From NCBI RefSeq assembly GCF_000153765.1, contig NZ_DS022294.1, forward strand, positions 868,836-932,835: 64,000 bases of DNA, given 5' to 3'. The stretch is from Mariprofundus ferrooxydans PV-1. Its GTDB lineage: Bacteria; Pseudomonadota; Zetaproteobacteria; Mariprofundales; Mariprofundaceae. The position numbers and the translations under genes were made by a program. The notes below the pieces were generated by a model. It made no database searches. It had not been told where the DNA came from and saw only the letters and a program-made list of their open reading frames with translations. Of the stretch, positions 48,601-57,198 are shown piece by piece (positions within the stretch are counted from its first letter, which is position 1; each line of letters starts with the position of its first letter).

Positions 48601-50222
48601 GGGGAGAGCCCGAAAGGCACCAGCGACTCCTGTATCGGATCCAGTGCAAACAGGCGCAGGATGTCGACCAGCTGCCCCAGCGACGGCTGCTCAAGCGAAT
48701 AGATATGCAGCTGGGCAATCTCCCCGACAGAAGCCTTCTGGCTGACATGCACGCAGGTGCGGCCATTGGCCAGCAGGTGCTGACGCATTTTAACATCGCG
48801 AGTGTACTGGACAGGCGGAAACAGATCCTGATACAGTGACGGTACGCTCTCCAGCTCCTGCAGCGTATCGGGTATATTAAGGGTTGCGGCATGACGCAGC
48901 ACTTCCGCCTTAGCCAGATCTTTCCAGAATATGATACAGCGACGGATCAGGGCGCTGAGTTTTGCCGGCGCGATCTCTGCCCGTTCGCGTGCAATGCTAA
49001 TCAGAATAATGCGGTGAGGACCGATGCCGAATGAGTCATAGCCATGTACAGGTATGCCCGCATCGGCCAGCGAATCCATAACTCGCTGCATGACGACCGG
49101 CCCGAAACGTTTGGCCGCAATAGCCACCAGCAGGGTATCCAGATTACCACGCACAGACGGCAGGGTGTTGACGACCAGTTGCAGTGGATCCGCCAAGTCA
49201 ATAATCCCCTTTAACGGTTCCAACCAGTCTTCCGGCCGGGTAGCCAGCAGAATACGTTTTGGCATGCGGTCAAATAGCGTACGCACTTCACGTCGATAAA
49301 AGGCGGAGTGCTGCAACAGTGGATCGGTAGACAGTGCACGCCAGCGTGCCGCCAGCATGGGCAGGTAGCTGGCATTAGCGAAACGGGCGCTGCGGGAGAA
49401 GTGACCGATAATCAGCGCCTCTTCCAGTTGTCCGCCGGGAGCTGTCCAGCATATACGGACGACTTCGACACTGGCTGCGCTGTAGAGATAATGCTGACAG
49501 GCAGCCAGATTCAGCCATTCGAGGCCCGGCTCTTCTGCCGCTCCACATGCCTCAACCTCATCCGGCAGTCCGGGCATCACGCGTGCAAGTACATTTTTGT
49601 TGCATAGCAATCCCAGTCTCTTGTCATGCTGGGTAATACCGAAATAGAGATAATGATTGTCGTTTATCCAGTCCAGCATGGCGGCAGCGTCGGGGTTCTC
49701 CGGCATCAGGCGTGCCACATGGTGGCCGACATGCATACGCATGTCGGAAAAATCCTGCACAGAAAGGTCAACAGCCTTCAGAATCGCCTTGATATCGAGC
49801 CTGAGAGGTTCGGCGTCAGGCGTCAGTGTGGCGGAAATATGTATGGCGATAAACATGAAGTTGTCTTCGTCATGAATATCCGGTTTGTACAGCTCCAGCG
49901 CGCAACCGTCAGGACCGCAGGGCATGCGTGCGACCATGGTCTGCTGACCTATCGGCTGGATGCCCAGACGAAGCAGATAGCCCTTGATTGCATCCAGATA
50001 AAAGGCCTGATCAGGGCAACGGATGGTGAAAATATGGCGGTGCAGGTCACCATGGGTGAGCGTGCGGGCGCCCATCGCGATACGTTTCGTCTTGCCCTTT
50101 GGCAGCAGGGCATAGAAGTCCTGCACCAGTGCCGCCATCAATCTGGGCTGAACGCGACCCATAGCGTGCTGCAGGCGTGCCTGATCCAGTAGATCAATGA
50201 GCTGACGGCGTAGGTGGCGCAT
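45669..50222 (-). CDS. gdhB: NAD-specific glutamate dehydrogenase, large type
   Basis: Oxidatively deaminates glutamate to 2-oxoglutarate. The 1517-residue protein belongs to the 160-180 kDa bacterial NAD-GDH family: an N-terminal region with ACT-like parts, a central catalytic domain with [39 protein letters not shown]-type motifs (near 760-800), [14 protein letters not shown], and [16 protein letters not shown] with the nucleotide fold. Length is at the short end of the family. The ATG at 50222 lacks a good ribosome site, and the start overlaps that of the divergent radC frame, so the exact N-terminus is uncertain. The gene symbol follows common usage. Confidence 0.93.
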   Translation of the reverse strand: [1517 protein letters not shown]

Positions 50223-51006
50223 GGCTGTAGTCAACCATGTCCATGGCCCGATGTCGACTGATCTTAAGCCGGACGCTGCTACCAATGACGTCCTGTTTGA
50301 CGCAGAAACCTGTTTTCGCTTGCATGAGCTGATGGACGCGAGCATCAAGGGCCATCGGCAACGACTCCGGCAACGTTTTTCACAACGCGGTTTTGACGGC
50401 TTCCATGACTATGAGGTGCTGGAGCTACTGCTCACGTATGCCATTGCGCGCACCGATGTGAAGCCGCTGGCCAAGTCCCTGCTCACCCGATTCGGCACGC
50501 TGGCAGGCGTATTCGATGCGCCGTTGGCTGAGTTGAAAGAGGTTCATGGTATCGGTGAGGGCGGCGCGCTGTTTCTGACGTTGATACGTCAGGTTGAGGT
50601 GCGTTATCTGGCCTCTGATTTACCCGGCAGGCAGCTGCTTTATCGCCCCGAACGGGTCAGGGCATATCTGCGCCTGTTGGTTCAGGGCAGAGGCATGGAG
50701 TGTTTTGGCGCCATGTTTACCGACCAGCAGCACCGCTTGCTGACGACACAGATCCTGTTCGAAGGTACGGTGGACCGCACAGCCGTCTATCCGCGCAATC
50801 TGATGAAGCGGGCGCTGGAACTGGATGCCAGAGGTATGATTCTGTTTCACAATCATCCGGGCGGCACCCCGCATGCCAGTAACGAGGATATCGAGCTAAC
50901 CCGGCGTATGGCCGAGGCCTGTGCACCGCTTGAGCTTAAAATCCTCGATCATTTCCTCATTGCCGACAAGGAGGTCCTCTCATTCAGGGAGCATGGCTGG
51001 TTTTAA
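50221..51006 (+). CDS. radC: RadC family JAB/MPN-domain protein
   Basis: A protein of up to 261 residues with a helix-hairpin-helix region (DYEVLELLLTYAIARTDVKPLAKSLL, then VHGIGEGGALFL) and a C-terminal JAMM-type domain with the metal motif LFHNHPGGTPHASNEDI. RadC was once linked to DNA repair; its true activity is unknown. Three starts are possible: 50221 (AGGTGG close upstream, overlapping the divergent gdh ATG), 50251, and 50332; the conserved domain begins near GHRQRLRQRF after the last. Reading frame and family are certain, N-terminus is not. Confidence 0.92.
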   Translation: MAVVNHVHGPMSTDLKPDAATNDVLFDAETCFRLHELMDASIKGHRQRLRQRFSQRGFDGFHDYEVLELLLTYAIARTDVKPLAKSLLTRFGTLAGVFDAPLAELKEVHGIGEGGALFLTLIRQVEVRYLASDLPGRQLLYRPERVRAYLRLLVQGRGMECFGAMFTDQQHRLLTTQILFEGTVDRTAVYPRNLMKRALELDARGMILFHNHPGGTPHASNEDIELTRRMAEACAPLELKILDHFLIADKEVLSFREHGWF

Positions 51007-51084
51007 TAAACCGCTTCGGTAAACGCCTGCACCTGAGTCGAATCGAACACTCCGACCTCCGGTGCTGGCTGAGAGCACAAAAAT

Positions 51085-51107
51085 GTGACAGTTTCTTCAC
51101 GTATAAT
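51085..51107 (+). promoter_or_regulatory. Possible promoter and operator before the GFA-GGDEF gene
   Basis: A consensus TATAAT at 51102-51107 with a GTGA-N8-TCAC inverted repeat immediately upstream (51085-51100). The -35 is poor, so an activator may be needed. Confidence 0.35.
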
Positions 51108-51206
51108 GGCGCAAGAAGTCAGAAGGCGGGGGCTCATGCGCCCGGGTAAGTGCAAATATAAGGCAGTCCCGGTCACCCGACCGAATCTGTCCGAATAGAG
51201 GTATCC

Positions 51207-52097
51207 ATGTTTACAGGCAGCTGCATGTGCGGACAGGTCAGGTATGAAGTACGCGGTGAAGCAGGGCCGATCACCCATTGTCACTGTCCGACCTGCCGCA
51301 AGGCACATGCCTCAGCCTTCTCTTCGGTGACCGCGGTAGAGGCCGGCGGCCTCATATTTACTGCCGGTGAAGCACTGCTGAAATTTTATGAGTCCTCACC
51401 GGGCAAACGACGCTACTTCTGTTCCAACTGCGGTTCACAAATTTATGCCAAACGCGATGAGCAGAGCCACTATATTCTCCGCATGGGTACGGTTGACGGC
51501 GACCCGGGCATACGACCGGCATGTCACATATTCACGCGCTACATGGCACCATGGTACGATATACACCACCACCTGCCCGAGCACCTCGAGTGGCCACCGA
51601 AGCAAGAGGAGGGCAGCCCTGCCATACCTGCCGAGTACGAAGAGCTCCATACGACCATGCAGGATGTTTTTCATCTGGCGACCAGAAAAGAGGCCTCCAC
51701 ATCGCTGCTGCTGATCATGATTAATATCGGTGAAGAGCGAACGGATACCCCACCGTACATTACAGATCTGATCTGTCGCAAGATTCAACTGAACGTACGT
51801 GATTCGGACACGGTCGTCACCATTGGCAATCACCGATTTGCCGTTCTTCTCCCCTATACCGATGCCAAAGCCTCACTCATTCTGGCCGAGCGCATTCGTA
51901 ATGCCATCAAGGGTACAGGGCAGCAGGCCATATCCGCCTGCATTGGTGCGGCCACACTTTCAGCCGATCAACTGGATCCGGCTGCCATGGTGGAGAGCAT
52001 GCATACGATTATTGCCAGAGCCGAACATGCATGCCGGGCATCGCAGCAGAAAGGCGGCGATAAAGTCACCCATTGTGATGCCCTGACGCCCCTTTGA
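51207..52097 (+). CDS. GFA-like zinc domain fused to a degenerate GGDEF domain
   Basis: A 296-residue cytosolic fusion. Residues 1-125 are a GFA (glutathione-dependent formaldehyde-activating / CENP-V) domain with zinc cysteines at 6, 8, 25, 27, 30, 72 and 75 (GSCMCG, THCHCPTC, FCSNCGS). Residues about 160-275 follow the GGDEF fold (IMINIGEERTD, LLPYTDAKASLILAERIRNAI, SACIGAATL). The active-site signature reads GNHRF at 207-211 instead of GGDEF, but the inhibitory RxxD motif is kept as RDSD at 198-201 with the normal five-residue spacing. It is unlikely to make c-di-GMP and could bind it. The GFA reaction is not certain in these proteins. AGAGG six bases upstream. Confidence 0.85.
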   Translation: MFTGSCMCGQVRYEVRGEAGPITHCHCPTCRKAHASAFSSVTAVEAGGLIFTAGEALLKFYESSPGKRRYFCSNCGSQIYAKRDEQSHYILRMGTVDGDPGIRPACHIFTRYMAPWYDIHHHLPEHLEWPPKQEEGSPAIPAEYEELHTTMQDVFHLATRKEASTSLLLIMINIGEERTDTPPYITDLICRKIQLNVRDSDTVVTIGNHRFAVLLPYTDAKASLILAERIRNAIKGTGQQAISACIGAATLSADQLDPAAMVESMHTIIARAEHACRASQQKGGDKVTHCDALTPL

Positions 52098-52215
52098 ATC
52101 AGGCGCTGCGCAAACAACGAAGCTGTTGTCCGGATCACGGCTTCCTCTCAGTCTGACTGTTTAACAGATCAGTCCAACCTTATAGTAGCATAAGAAATAT
52201 AATTTCCGAAAAAGC

Positions 52216-52242
52216 TAAAGTCAGGAAATTCTCAACCGATGA
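52216..52242 (+). promoter_or_regulatory. Sigma28 (FliA)-type flagellar promoter
   Basis: TAAAGTCA (52216-52223), 11 bases, ACCGATGA (52235-52242): close to the TAAAGTTT-N11-GCCGATAA consensus. It lies about 64 bases before the small gene at 52306, which has a strong ribosome site. Suggests expression with late flagellar genes. Confidence 0.7.
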
Positions 52243-52305
52243 ATAGGAGTGTGAGGCTCTGTATACACAGATTTCACCCAATATCAGTTTAAGGAGGAGT
52301 TGACT

Positions 52306-52533
52306 GTGGCAATGACTATTTCGCCAGCTGATGGTTTTATTTCGCGTCTGTTACAACAGACACGGCAGACTGCGCCCGCAAAAGCGCCCACAACAGCTAC
52401 TTCGCAAGGCTTCAAACCGGATCAGACCTCGATCTCCCCGGAAGCCCGCCAGGCCATTCAGGGTTCAAATCACCAGAGTATGGAGTCAAAACTGCTGGAT
52501 TTGTATAATCAGAAAGGCAATCGCAACGCTTAG
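52306..52533 (+). CDS. Small protein of unknown function under a flagellar-type promoter
   Basis: A 75-residue hydrophilic protein with no recognised domain. An N-terminal MTISPADGFISRLLQQTR helix, a Thr/Ala/Pro linker, and a PDQTSISPEARQAIQG segment resembling the short motifs seen in flagellar and FlgM-type small proteins. The start is probably GTG 52306, six bases after AAGGAGGAG; ATG 52312 is also possible. A sigma28-like promoter precedes it. Its end overlaps the convergent GAF-PAS-GGDEF gene by a few bases. Function unknown; a motility or signalling link is inferred only from the promoter and neighbours. Confidence 0.7.
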   Translation: MAMTISPADGFISRLLQQTRQTAPAKAPTTATSQGFKPDQTSISPEARQAIQGSNHQSMESKLLDLYNQKGNRNA

Positions 52534-53969
52534 TCGCTGTTTTTCGACTGGTGAAAGCAGTAGCAGTTTCTGCCACCATGTTTGGCTCTGTACATGGCAT
52601 TATCCGCCGCAGTAATTAACAGGTCGCAACTCGTACTATCCTCAGGATAAATCGCAATGCCCATACTCATCGTCACCTGGTGACCCGCTCCCACATCCTC
52701 ATACGGGGCCGAGATGGCTTCGATCAGTTTCCATGCTACCAGTTCAACCGTATCCCGCGTATGTACATCATCCAGAATAATCGCGAACTCGTCACCGCCC
52801 ATGCGTGCCACAGTATCCACTTCGCGTACGTTCGCTCGCAGGCGGTGTGCCGTTTGCACCAGCAGGTTATCACCCGCCTGATGGCCCAGGTGATCGTTCA
52901 CAGCCTTGAATCCATCCAGATCAAGATACATGACGGCAAACTGTTTCTGATGACGCTTTGAGTACGCCAAGGTCTGACTCAGCCGGTCATGAAACAGAGC
53001 TCGATTGGCAAGCCCTGTCAGCGCGTCGAAATGCGCCATCATCATCAGCCTCTCTTCGTAAGCCTTGCGTTCGCTGATGTCGTAAACAACCCCCTGCAAA
53101 TAGAGGTCCTGATCATGATCCCGAACCGTAGCGGCAGCATCCTTCACCCAGAGATAGCTGCCATCTTTTGCATATATCCTGTATTCGGCATGAAAGGGGA
53201 TCTTCGCATTCAGGCTCTGGTGCACCTCAGAGAGTACCCGCTCACGATCCTCCGGATGAATTTGTTGTGACCATATTTCCTGATTAGCCAGAAAATCATC
53301 CTGTCTATAACCCAGTATATCCTCGACCTGCGGGCTGACAAACAGGATTCGACTGCGATCGAGCGTGGCGATATAAGTGATGGCGGGAATCTGCTCTACC
53401 AACGTGCGGTAGGTGGCTACCGATTTTTCCAGATCAGCCTCGACTCTTCTCTTTTCTGACTGCTGGATGGCATTTTCAATGGCAACCGTCATCATGGTTG
53501 CCAGCTTTTCCAGCAGGACGACCTCACTGGCGGCAAGCCGGCTTGCCGCGTCGGCAAACAGCAGCAAACAGCCGAGAAGATCATGCTCTTTGCCGATGAC
53601 CGGCACCACAGCCAGCTGCTCTGTTGCCGGAAAACAGTGGCCTGTTTGCTCGGCAAATGCATCCATCTCATCAGATTCGCGAATCACGAACGAGCGTTGG
53701 TTTGCCATCAGCTCGCGCACCCAGCCGGCTTCATCACCAAACCTGCATGGCAGCGGCTGCCGCCGATCACCCTTGACGTATTCGGTGAAAGCCAGACAGC
53801 CATCCATCATCAGGGCCGCGGCACCAGCATTGGCATCAACCAGTTGCACGGCTGTCAGCATGCCAACCTGCAAAATAGCAGGAATATCAATCGAGCCATG
53901 CATACGGTTGCTGGCGTCAGCAATCAGCGATAACAATGCTGTATGGCTTTGTTGCGCCTGGCTGGACAT
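52530..53969 (-). CDS. GAF-PAS-GGDEF diguanylate cyclase
   Basis: A 479-residue cytosolic sensor. GAF domain about 15-165 (ILQVGMLTAVQLVDANAGA), coiled linker, PAS/PAC domain about 185-310 (IPAITYIATLDRSRILFVSPQV ... GVVYDISERK), GGDEF about 315-475 with intact RMGGDEF and an REVD inhibitory site five residues before. Predicted to make c-di-GMP under control of a small ligand or redox signal. GGAGG before the ATG at 53969 sets the start. The fourth GGDEF-fold gene in the window, next to the inactive GFA-GGDEF fusion. Confidence 0.93.
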   Translation of the reverse strand: MSSQAQQSHTALLSLIADASNRMHGSIDIPAILQVGMLTAVQLVDANAGAAALMMDGCLAFTEYVKGDRRQPLPCRFGDEAGWVRELMANQRSFVIRESDEMDAFAEQTGHCFPATEQLAVVPVIGKEHDLLGCLLLFADAASRLAASEVVLLEKLATMMTVAIENAIQQSEKRRVEADLEKSVATYRTLVEQIPAITYIATLDRSRILFVSPQVEDILGYRQDDFLANQEIWSQQIHPEDRERVLSEVHQSLNAKIPFHAEYRIYAKDGSYLWVKDAAATVRDHDQDLYLQGVVYDISERKAYEERLMMMAHFDALTGLANRALFHDRLSQTLAYSKRHQKQFAVMYLDLDGFKAVNDHLGHQAGDNLLVQTAHRLRANVREVDTVARMGGDEFAIILDDVHTRDTVELVAWKLIEAISAPYEDVGAGHQVTMSMGIAIYPEDSTSCDLLITAADNAMYRAKHGGRNCYCFHQSKNSD

Positions 53970-54078
53970 ATGCACCCTCCTTCCCCCGCCGAAATCATCA
54001 GCATAAACAGAGTAAAGCAATTATCATTCCAAAAAAGGAAACAGGACCAATATCGCCCCTGTATATACGACTATATGG

Positions 54079-55302
54079 TCACCCCTGATAACGCAGGGCA
54101 TCAATGGGCCGCATCATGGAGGCCTTGCGCGCCGGGTAGAGGCCGAAAAAGATGCCGACAGCCACTGAAACCCCGAAGGCGAGCAGCACAGGCATGGCGG
54201 TGATGGCTGTCCAGACATCGAACATCCGCGTGGCGACAAGCGCCAGACCGATGCCGGTCGCAATCCCGGCCACGCCGCCGGCCATCGTGATAATGACCGA
54301 TTCAAGCAAAAACTGGGTCAGAATATCCCTGCGGCTGGCTCCGATAGCCATGCGGATGCCGATTTCGCGGGTGCGCTCGGTTACCGATACCATCATGATA
54401 TTCATGATACCGATGCCACCGACAAACAGGGAGATCGAAGCAATCGCACCGAGCAGGATGGAGAGCATCCCGGTCACCTCCGAGGCCGTTTCGCTCACCT
54501 CCGTCATATTGGTAATGCGAAAATCATCCTCGGCGCGGGCATTGAGATGGTGACGCTGACGCAGCAGGTCATGAATGCTTTGCTCCAGCGGCGTCATATC
54601 AGCAGGCGATCTGGCCTGTACCATCACCATCGACACCGTACCCTGAAACTGCGTGCCGAAGAGCTGTCGTTGTGCAGTAACCAGCGGCACAATGATCATA
54701 TCATCCTGATTTTGCCCGCCCATGCTCTGGCCCTTGGCATCAAGCAGGCCGATCACCAGAAAAGGTGAACGTTGCACGCGAATTGATTTGCCTACCGGAT
54801 CCTCATCACCGAAGAGCTGACGCGCCACCTCCTGCCCGAGCAACGCCACGCGCACGCCGCTCATCGCCTCCGAATCCGAAAAGTCACGCCCGGCAACGAC
54901 CCGCCAGTCGCGGATGCCCAGGTAATCGGCATTGGTACCTGCAGCCGTGGTATTCCAGTTATTGGGGCCGTATATGATTTGTACCGAACCCATGACGGTC
55001 GGCGCAACCAGTGCAGCGCGCGCAAGCTGACTGATAGCCACGGCATCCATGGTTGTCAGTGTGGGCATATTGCCTGCTCCGCCGTGCACGCCCCCCTTTC
55101 TTGGTGCGCCGGAACGAATGATCAGCAGGTTTGAGCCCATGGAGGCGATCGAGTCAGACACCTGCTTCTGCGTGCCCTGACCGATGGCAACCATCAACAC
55201 GACGGCGGCCACGCCGATCAGAATACCCAGTGCGGTAAGAAATGTACGCAGCCGGTTGGCAGCCATGGCAGCCAGCGCTTCACCAAGCAGGGAAAGAATC
55301 AT
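54079..55302 (-). CDS. MacB-type ABC transporter permease
   Basis: A 407-residue FtsX-like permease: a first transmembrane helix (RLRTFLTALGILIGVAAVVLMVAIG), a large periplasmic MacB core domain (about 45-270), then three C-terminal helices (SLFVGGIGIMNIMMVSVTERTREIGIRMAIGA, and two more). This is the MacB architecture without its ATPase, which is a separate overlapping gene upstream. With MacA and TolC it should form a tripartite exporter driven from the periplasm; substrates in relatives include macrolides, peptides, siderophores or lipoproteins, and none can be chosen here. Coupled to the ATPase by ATGA. Confidence 0.92.
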   Translation of the reverse strand: MILSLLGEALAAMAANRLRTFLTALGILIGVAAVVLMVAIGQGTQKQVSDSIASMGSNLLIIRSGAPRKGGVHGGAGNMPTLTTMDAVAISQLARAALVAPTVMGSVQIIYGPNNWNTTAAGTNADYLGIRDWRVVAGRDFSDSEAMSGVRVALLGQEVARQLFGDEDPVGKSIRVQRSPFLVIGLLDAKGQSMGGQNQDDMIIVPLVTAQRQLFGTQFQGTVSMVMVQARSPADMTPLEQSIHDLLRQRHHLNARAEDDFRITNMTEVSETASEVTGMLSILLGAIASISLFVGGIGIMNIMMVSVTERTREIGIRMAIGASRRDILTQFLLESVIITMAGGVAGIATGIGLALVATRMFDVWTAITAMPVLLAFGVSVAVGIFFGLYPARKASMMRPIDALRYQG

Positions 55303-56012
55303 GCCACCTCCTCTTCGCGAAAGGCGTCCACAGGTCCATCATAGTGAATGCGTCCATCCAGCAGATAGACCAGCCGTGAGGCGTAACTGGCCACATTACG
55401 GTCGTGGGTGACCAGAACCAGCGTCATGCCGCTGTCGCGGTTGATCTGCTGAAACAGCGTCATGATCTCACGACCGGTGCGGGTATCAAGGTTGCCTGTC
55501 GGCTCATCGGCCAGAATCAACCGGGGTTCGGTGACCAGCGCCCGGGCGATAGCGACGCGTTGTTGCTGGCCGCCGGAGATACGCGGCGGCAGGGAGTTTA
55601 GCCATTCACCTAGCCCTACACGCTCAAGCATGGATGTCGCACGCGCATTGCGGATACCTCGCCCGATGCGCTGGTAGACGAGTGGCAGCGCAACATTGGC
55701 CACGAGCGAGGCGCGAGGCAGGAGATTGAAACCCTGAAACACGAAGCCGATAACCTGACTGCGCACTCTGGCCAGCTCGTTATCAGGCAGGCTGCCTACA
55801 TCGTGTCCGTCAAGCAGGTATTGACCGCTGGTTGGCACATCCAGGCAGCCGAGGATATTCATCAGCGTCGACTTGCCGGAACCCGATGGTCCCATAATGG
55901 CGACGAACTCACCCTCCTGAATTTGCAACGACAAAGATTTAAGTACCGGTACCGGGCCGGCATCTGTCTCATAATCCTTGCCCAGATCACGCAGGGTCAG
56001 CAGCTCACTCAT
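55299..56012 (-). CDS. ABC transporter ATP-binding protein (MacB/LolD type)
   Basis: A 237-residue ATPase of the MacB/LolD subfamily. Walker [16 protein letters not shown], the subfamily motif [12 protein letters not shown], signature [16 protein letters not shown] and Walker [13 protein letters not shown] are all intact, with the H-loop in [10 protein letters not shown]. It energises the FtsX-type permease encoded just downstream and overlapping by four bases. Fourteen bases separate its start from the end of the macA-like gene. Confidence 0.95.
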   Translation of the reverse strand: MSELLTLRDLGKDYETDAGPVPVLKSLSLQIQEGEFVAIMGPSGSGKSTLMNILGCLDVPTSGQYLLDGHDVGSLPDNELARVRSQVIGFVFQGFNLLPRASLVANVALPLVYQRIGRGIRNARATSMLERVGLGEWLNSLPPRISGGQQQRVAIARALVTEPRLILADEPTGNLDTRTGREIMTLFQQINRDSGMTLVLVTHDRNVASYASRLVYLLDGRIHYDGPVDAFREEEVA

Positions 56013-56026
56013 ATCAATATCCTGCG

Positions 56027-57196
56027 CTAGCGGATACGTACACGAGCCCGGCGCTTGGCGTCGGCAGGGGTCGCGACATCAATGACCACCCTGTCACCGC
56101 TTTTCAGTGCCCCGGCCAGCACTTCCGTGTCGGTATTATCCGAAGCGCCCAGCTCCAGCCTTACCGGCCTCAGCCCCTTGTCCCCGGTCAGATAGACTGT
56201 GCCGCGTATGCCCTCTGATTTTCCACCGGGTTCGGGCACATGCTCATTTTCAATCACCGTATCGGCCGCAGGCCGGAAGCGGAGCGCCGCATTGGGCACC
56301 TTGAGCACCTTTTTCAGGCGAGCGGTGATGACGCTGACGTAAGCGGTCATGCCGGGCAGCAGCACACCATCATCGTTGTTAACGTCGATGACAACGTTAT
56401 AAGTGACCACATTCTGTTGCGTGGTCGGGTTCAGGCGCAATTGGCGGACCGTGCCTGTGAACTCCCGGCCCGGAAAGGCATCGACAGTGAATGTCGCCTG
56501 CTGTCCCGCCCGTATGCCGCCGATATCGGCCTCGGCAAAACTGGAATCAATCTGCATGCTGGTCAGGCTCTGGGCAATCTTGAACAGGGTTGGCGTCTGA
56601 AACGACGCTGCCACGGTTTGTCCCACATCCACCTCGCGCGACACGACCACGCCGGAAACCGGAGAGCGGATCACCGTATAACCGAGGTTGATGCGGTCAC
56701 GCTTTACCTGTGCCATGGCCAGAGCAAGCTGCGCTTGAGCGGCCTTCAGAGCCTGCGTAGCCGTATCGACATCCTGAGCAGTAACATACTCCTTTTTGAA
56801 CAGTGCGCGGCTACGTTTCATGTTCGCACGGGCCAGATCAAGGGAGGCCCTGGCCGAGGCAGCATTGGCTTCCGATTGTGCCAGCGCCGCTTTCGTCAGC
56901 GACTGGTCGAGCTCAAGCAGAACCTGTCCCTCCTTCACCTTGTCATTGAAATCGGCGTGAATCTTCTGCACTACGCCGGACACCTGAGTACCGACATTGA
57001 CCAGCGTTACCGGATTAAGCGTGCCATTGGCAGACACGGTTTCAACAAGCCCACCATCCTGCACAGCCGTTGTTGTATAGCGCTGACTCAGTGGCAACGC
57101 TTTCGGCCAGAACATGCTATATGCGCCGGCAGCAAGGAGTATGGCTGCGATGCTGCCAATGACCAGCTTGCGCCTGAAAAAGTGCATCACACTCAT
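56027..57196 (-). CDS. MacA-type periplasmic adaptor (HlyD family)
   Basis: A 389-residue membrane fusion protein. One N-terminal membrane anchor (VIGSIAAILLAAGAYSMF), a barrel-lipoyl region (NGTLNPVTLVNVGTQVSGVVQKI), a long alpha-hairpin (about 85-165, AQSEANAASARASLDLARANMKRSRALF), then YTVIRSPVSGVVVSREVDVGQTV and a beta-barrel domain. This is the MacA plan. It bridges the ABC permease to the TolC-type channel; stop and start of neighbours are within two to fourteen bases. Confidence 0.94.
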   Translation of the reverse strand: MSVMHFFRRKLVIGSIAAILLAAGAYSMFWPKALPLSQRYTTTAVQDGGLVETVSANGTLNPVTLVNVGTQVSGVVQKIHADFNDKVKEGQVLLELDQSLTKAALAQSEANAASARASLDLARANMKRSRALFKKEYVTAQDVDTATQALKAAQAQLALAMAQVKRDRINLGYTVIRSPVSGVVVSREVDVGQTVAASFQTPTLFKIAQSLTSMQIDSSFAEADIGGIRAGQQATFTVDAFPGREFTGTVRQLRLNPTTQQNVVTYNVVIDVNNDDGVLLPGMTAYVSVITARLKKVLKVPNAALRFRPAADTVIENEHVPEPGGKSEGIRGTVYLTGDKGLRPVRLELGASDNTDTEVLAGALKSGDRVVIDVATPADAKRRARVRIR

Positions 57197-57198
57197 AA

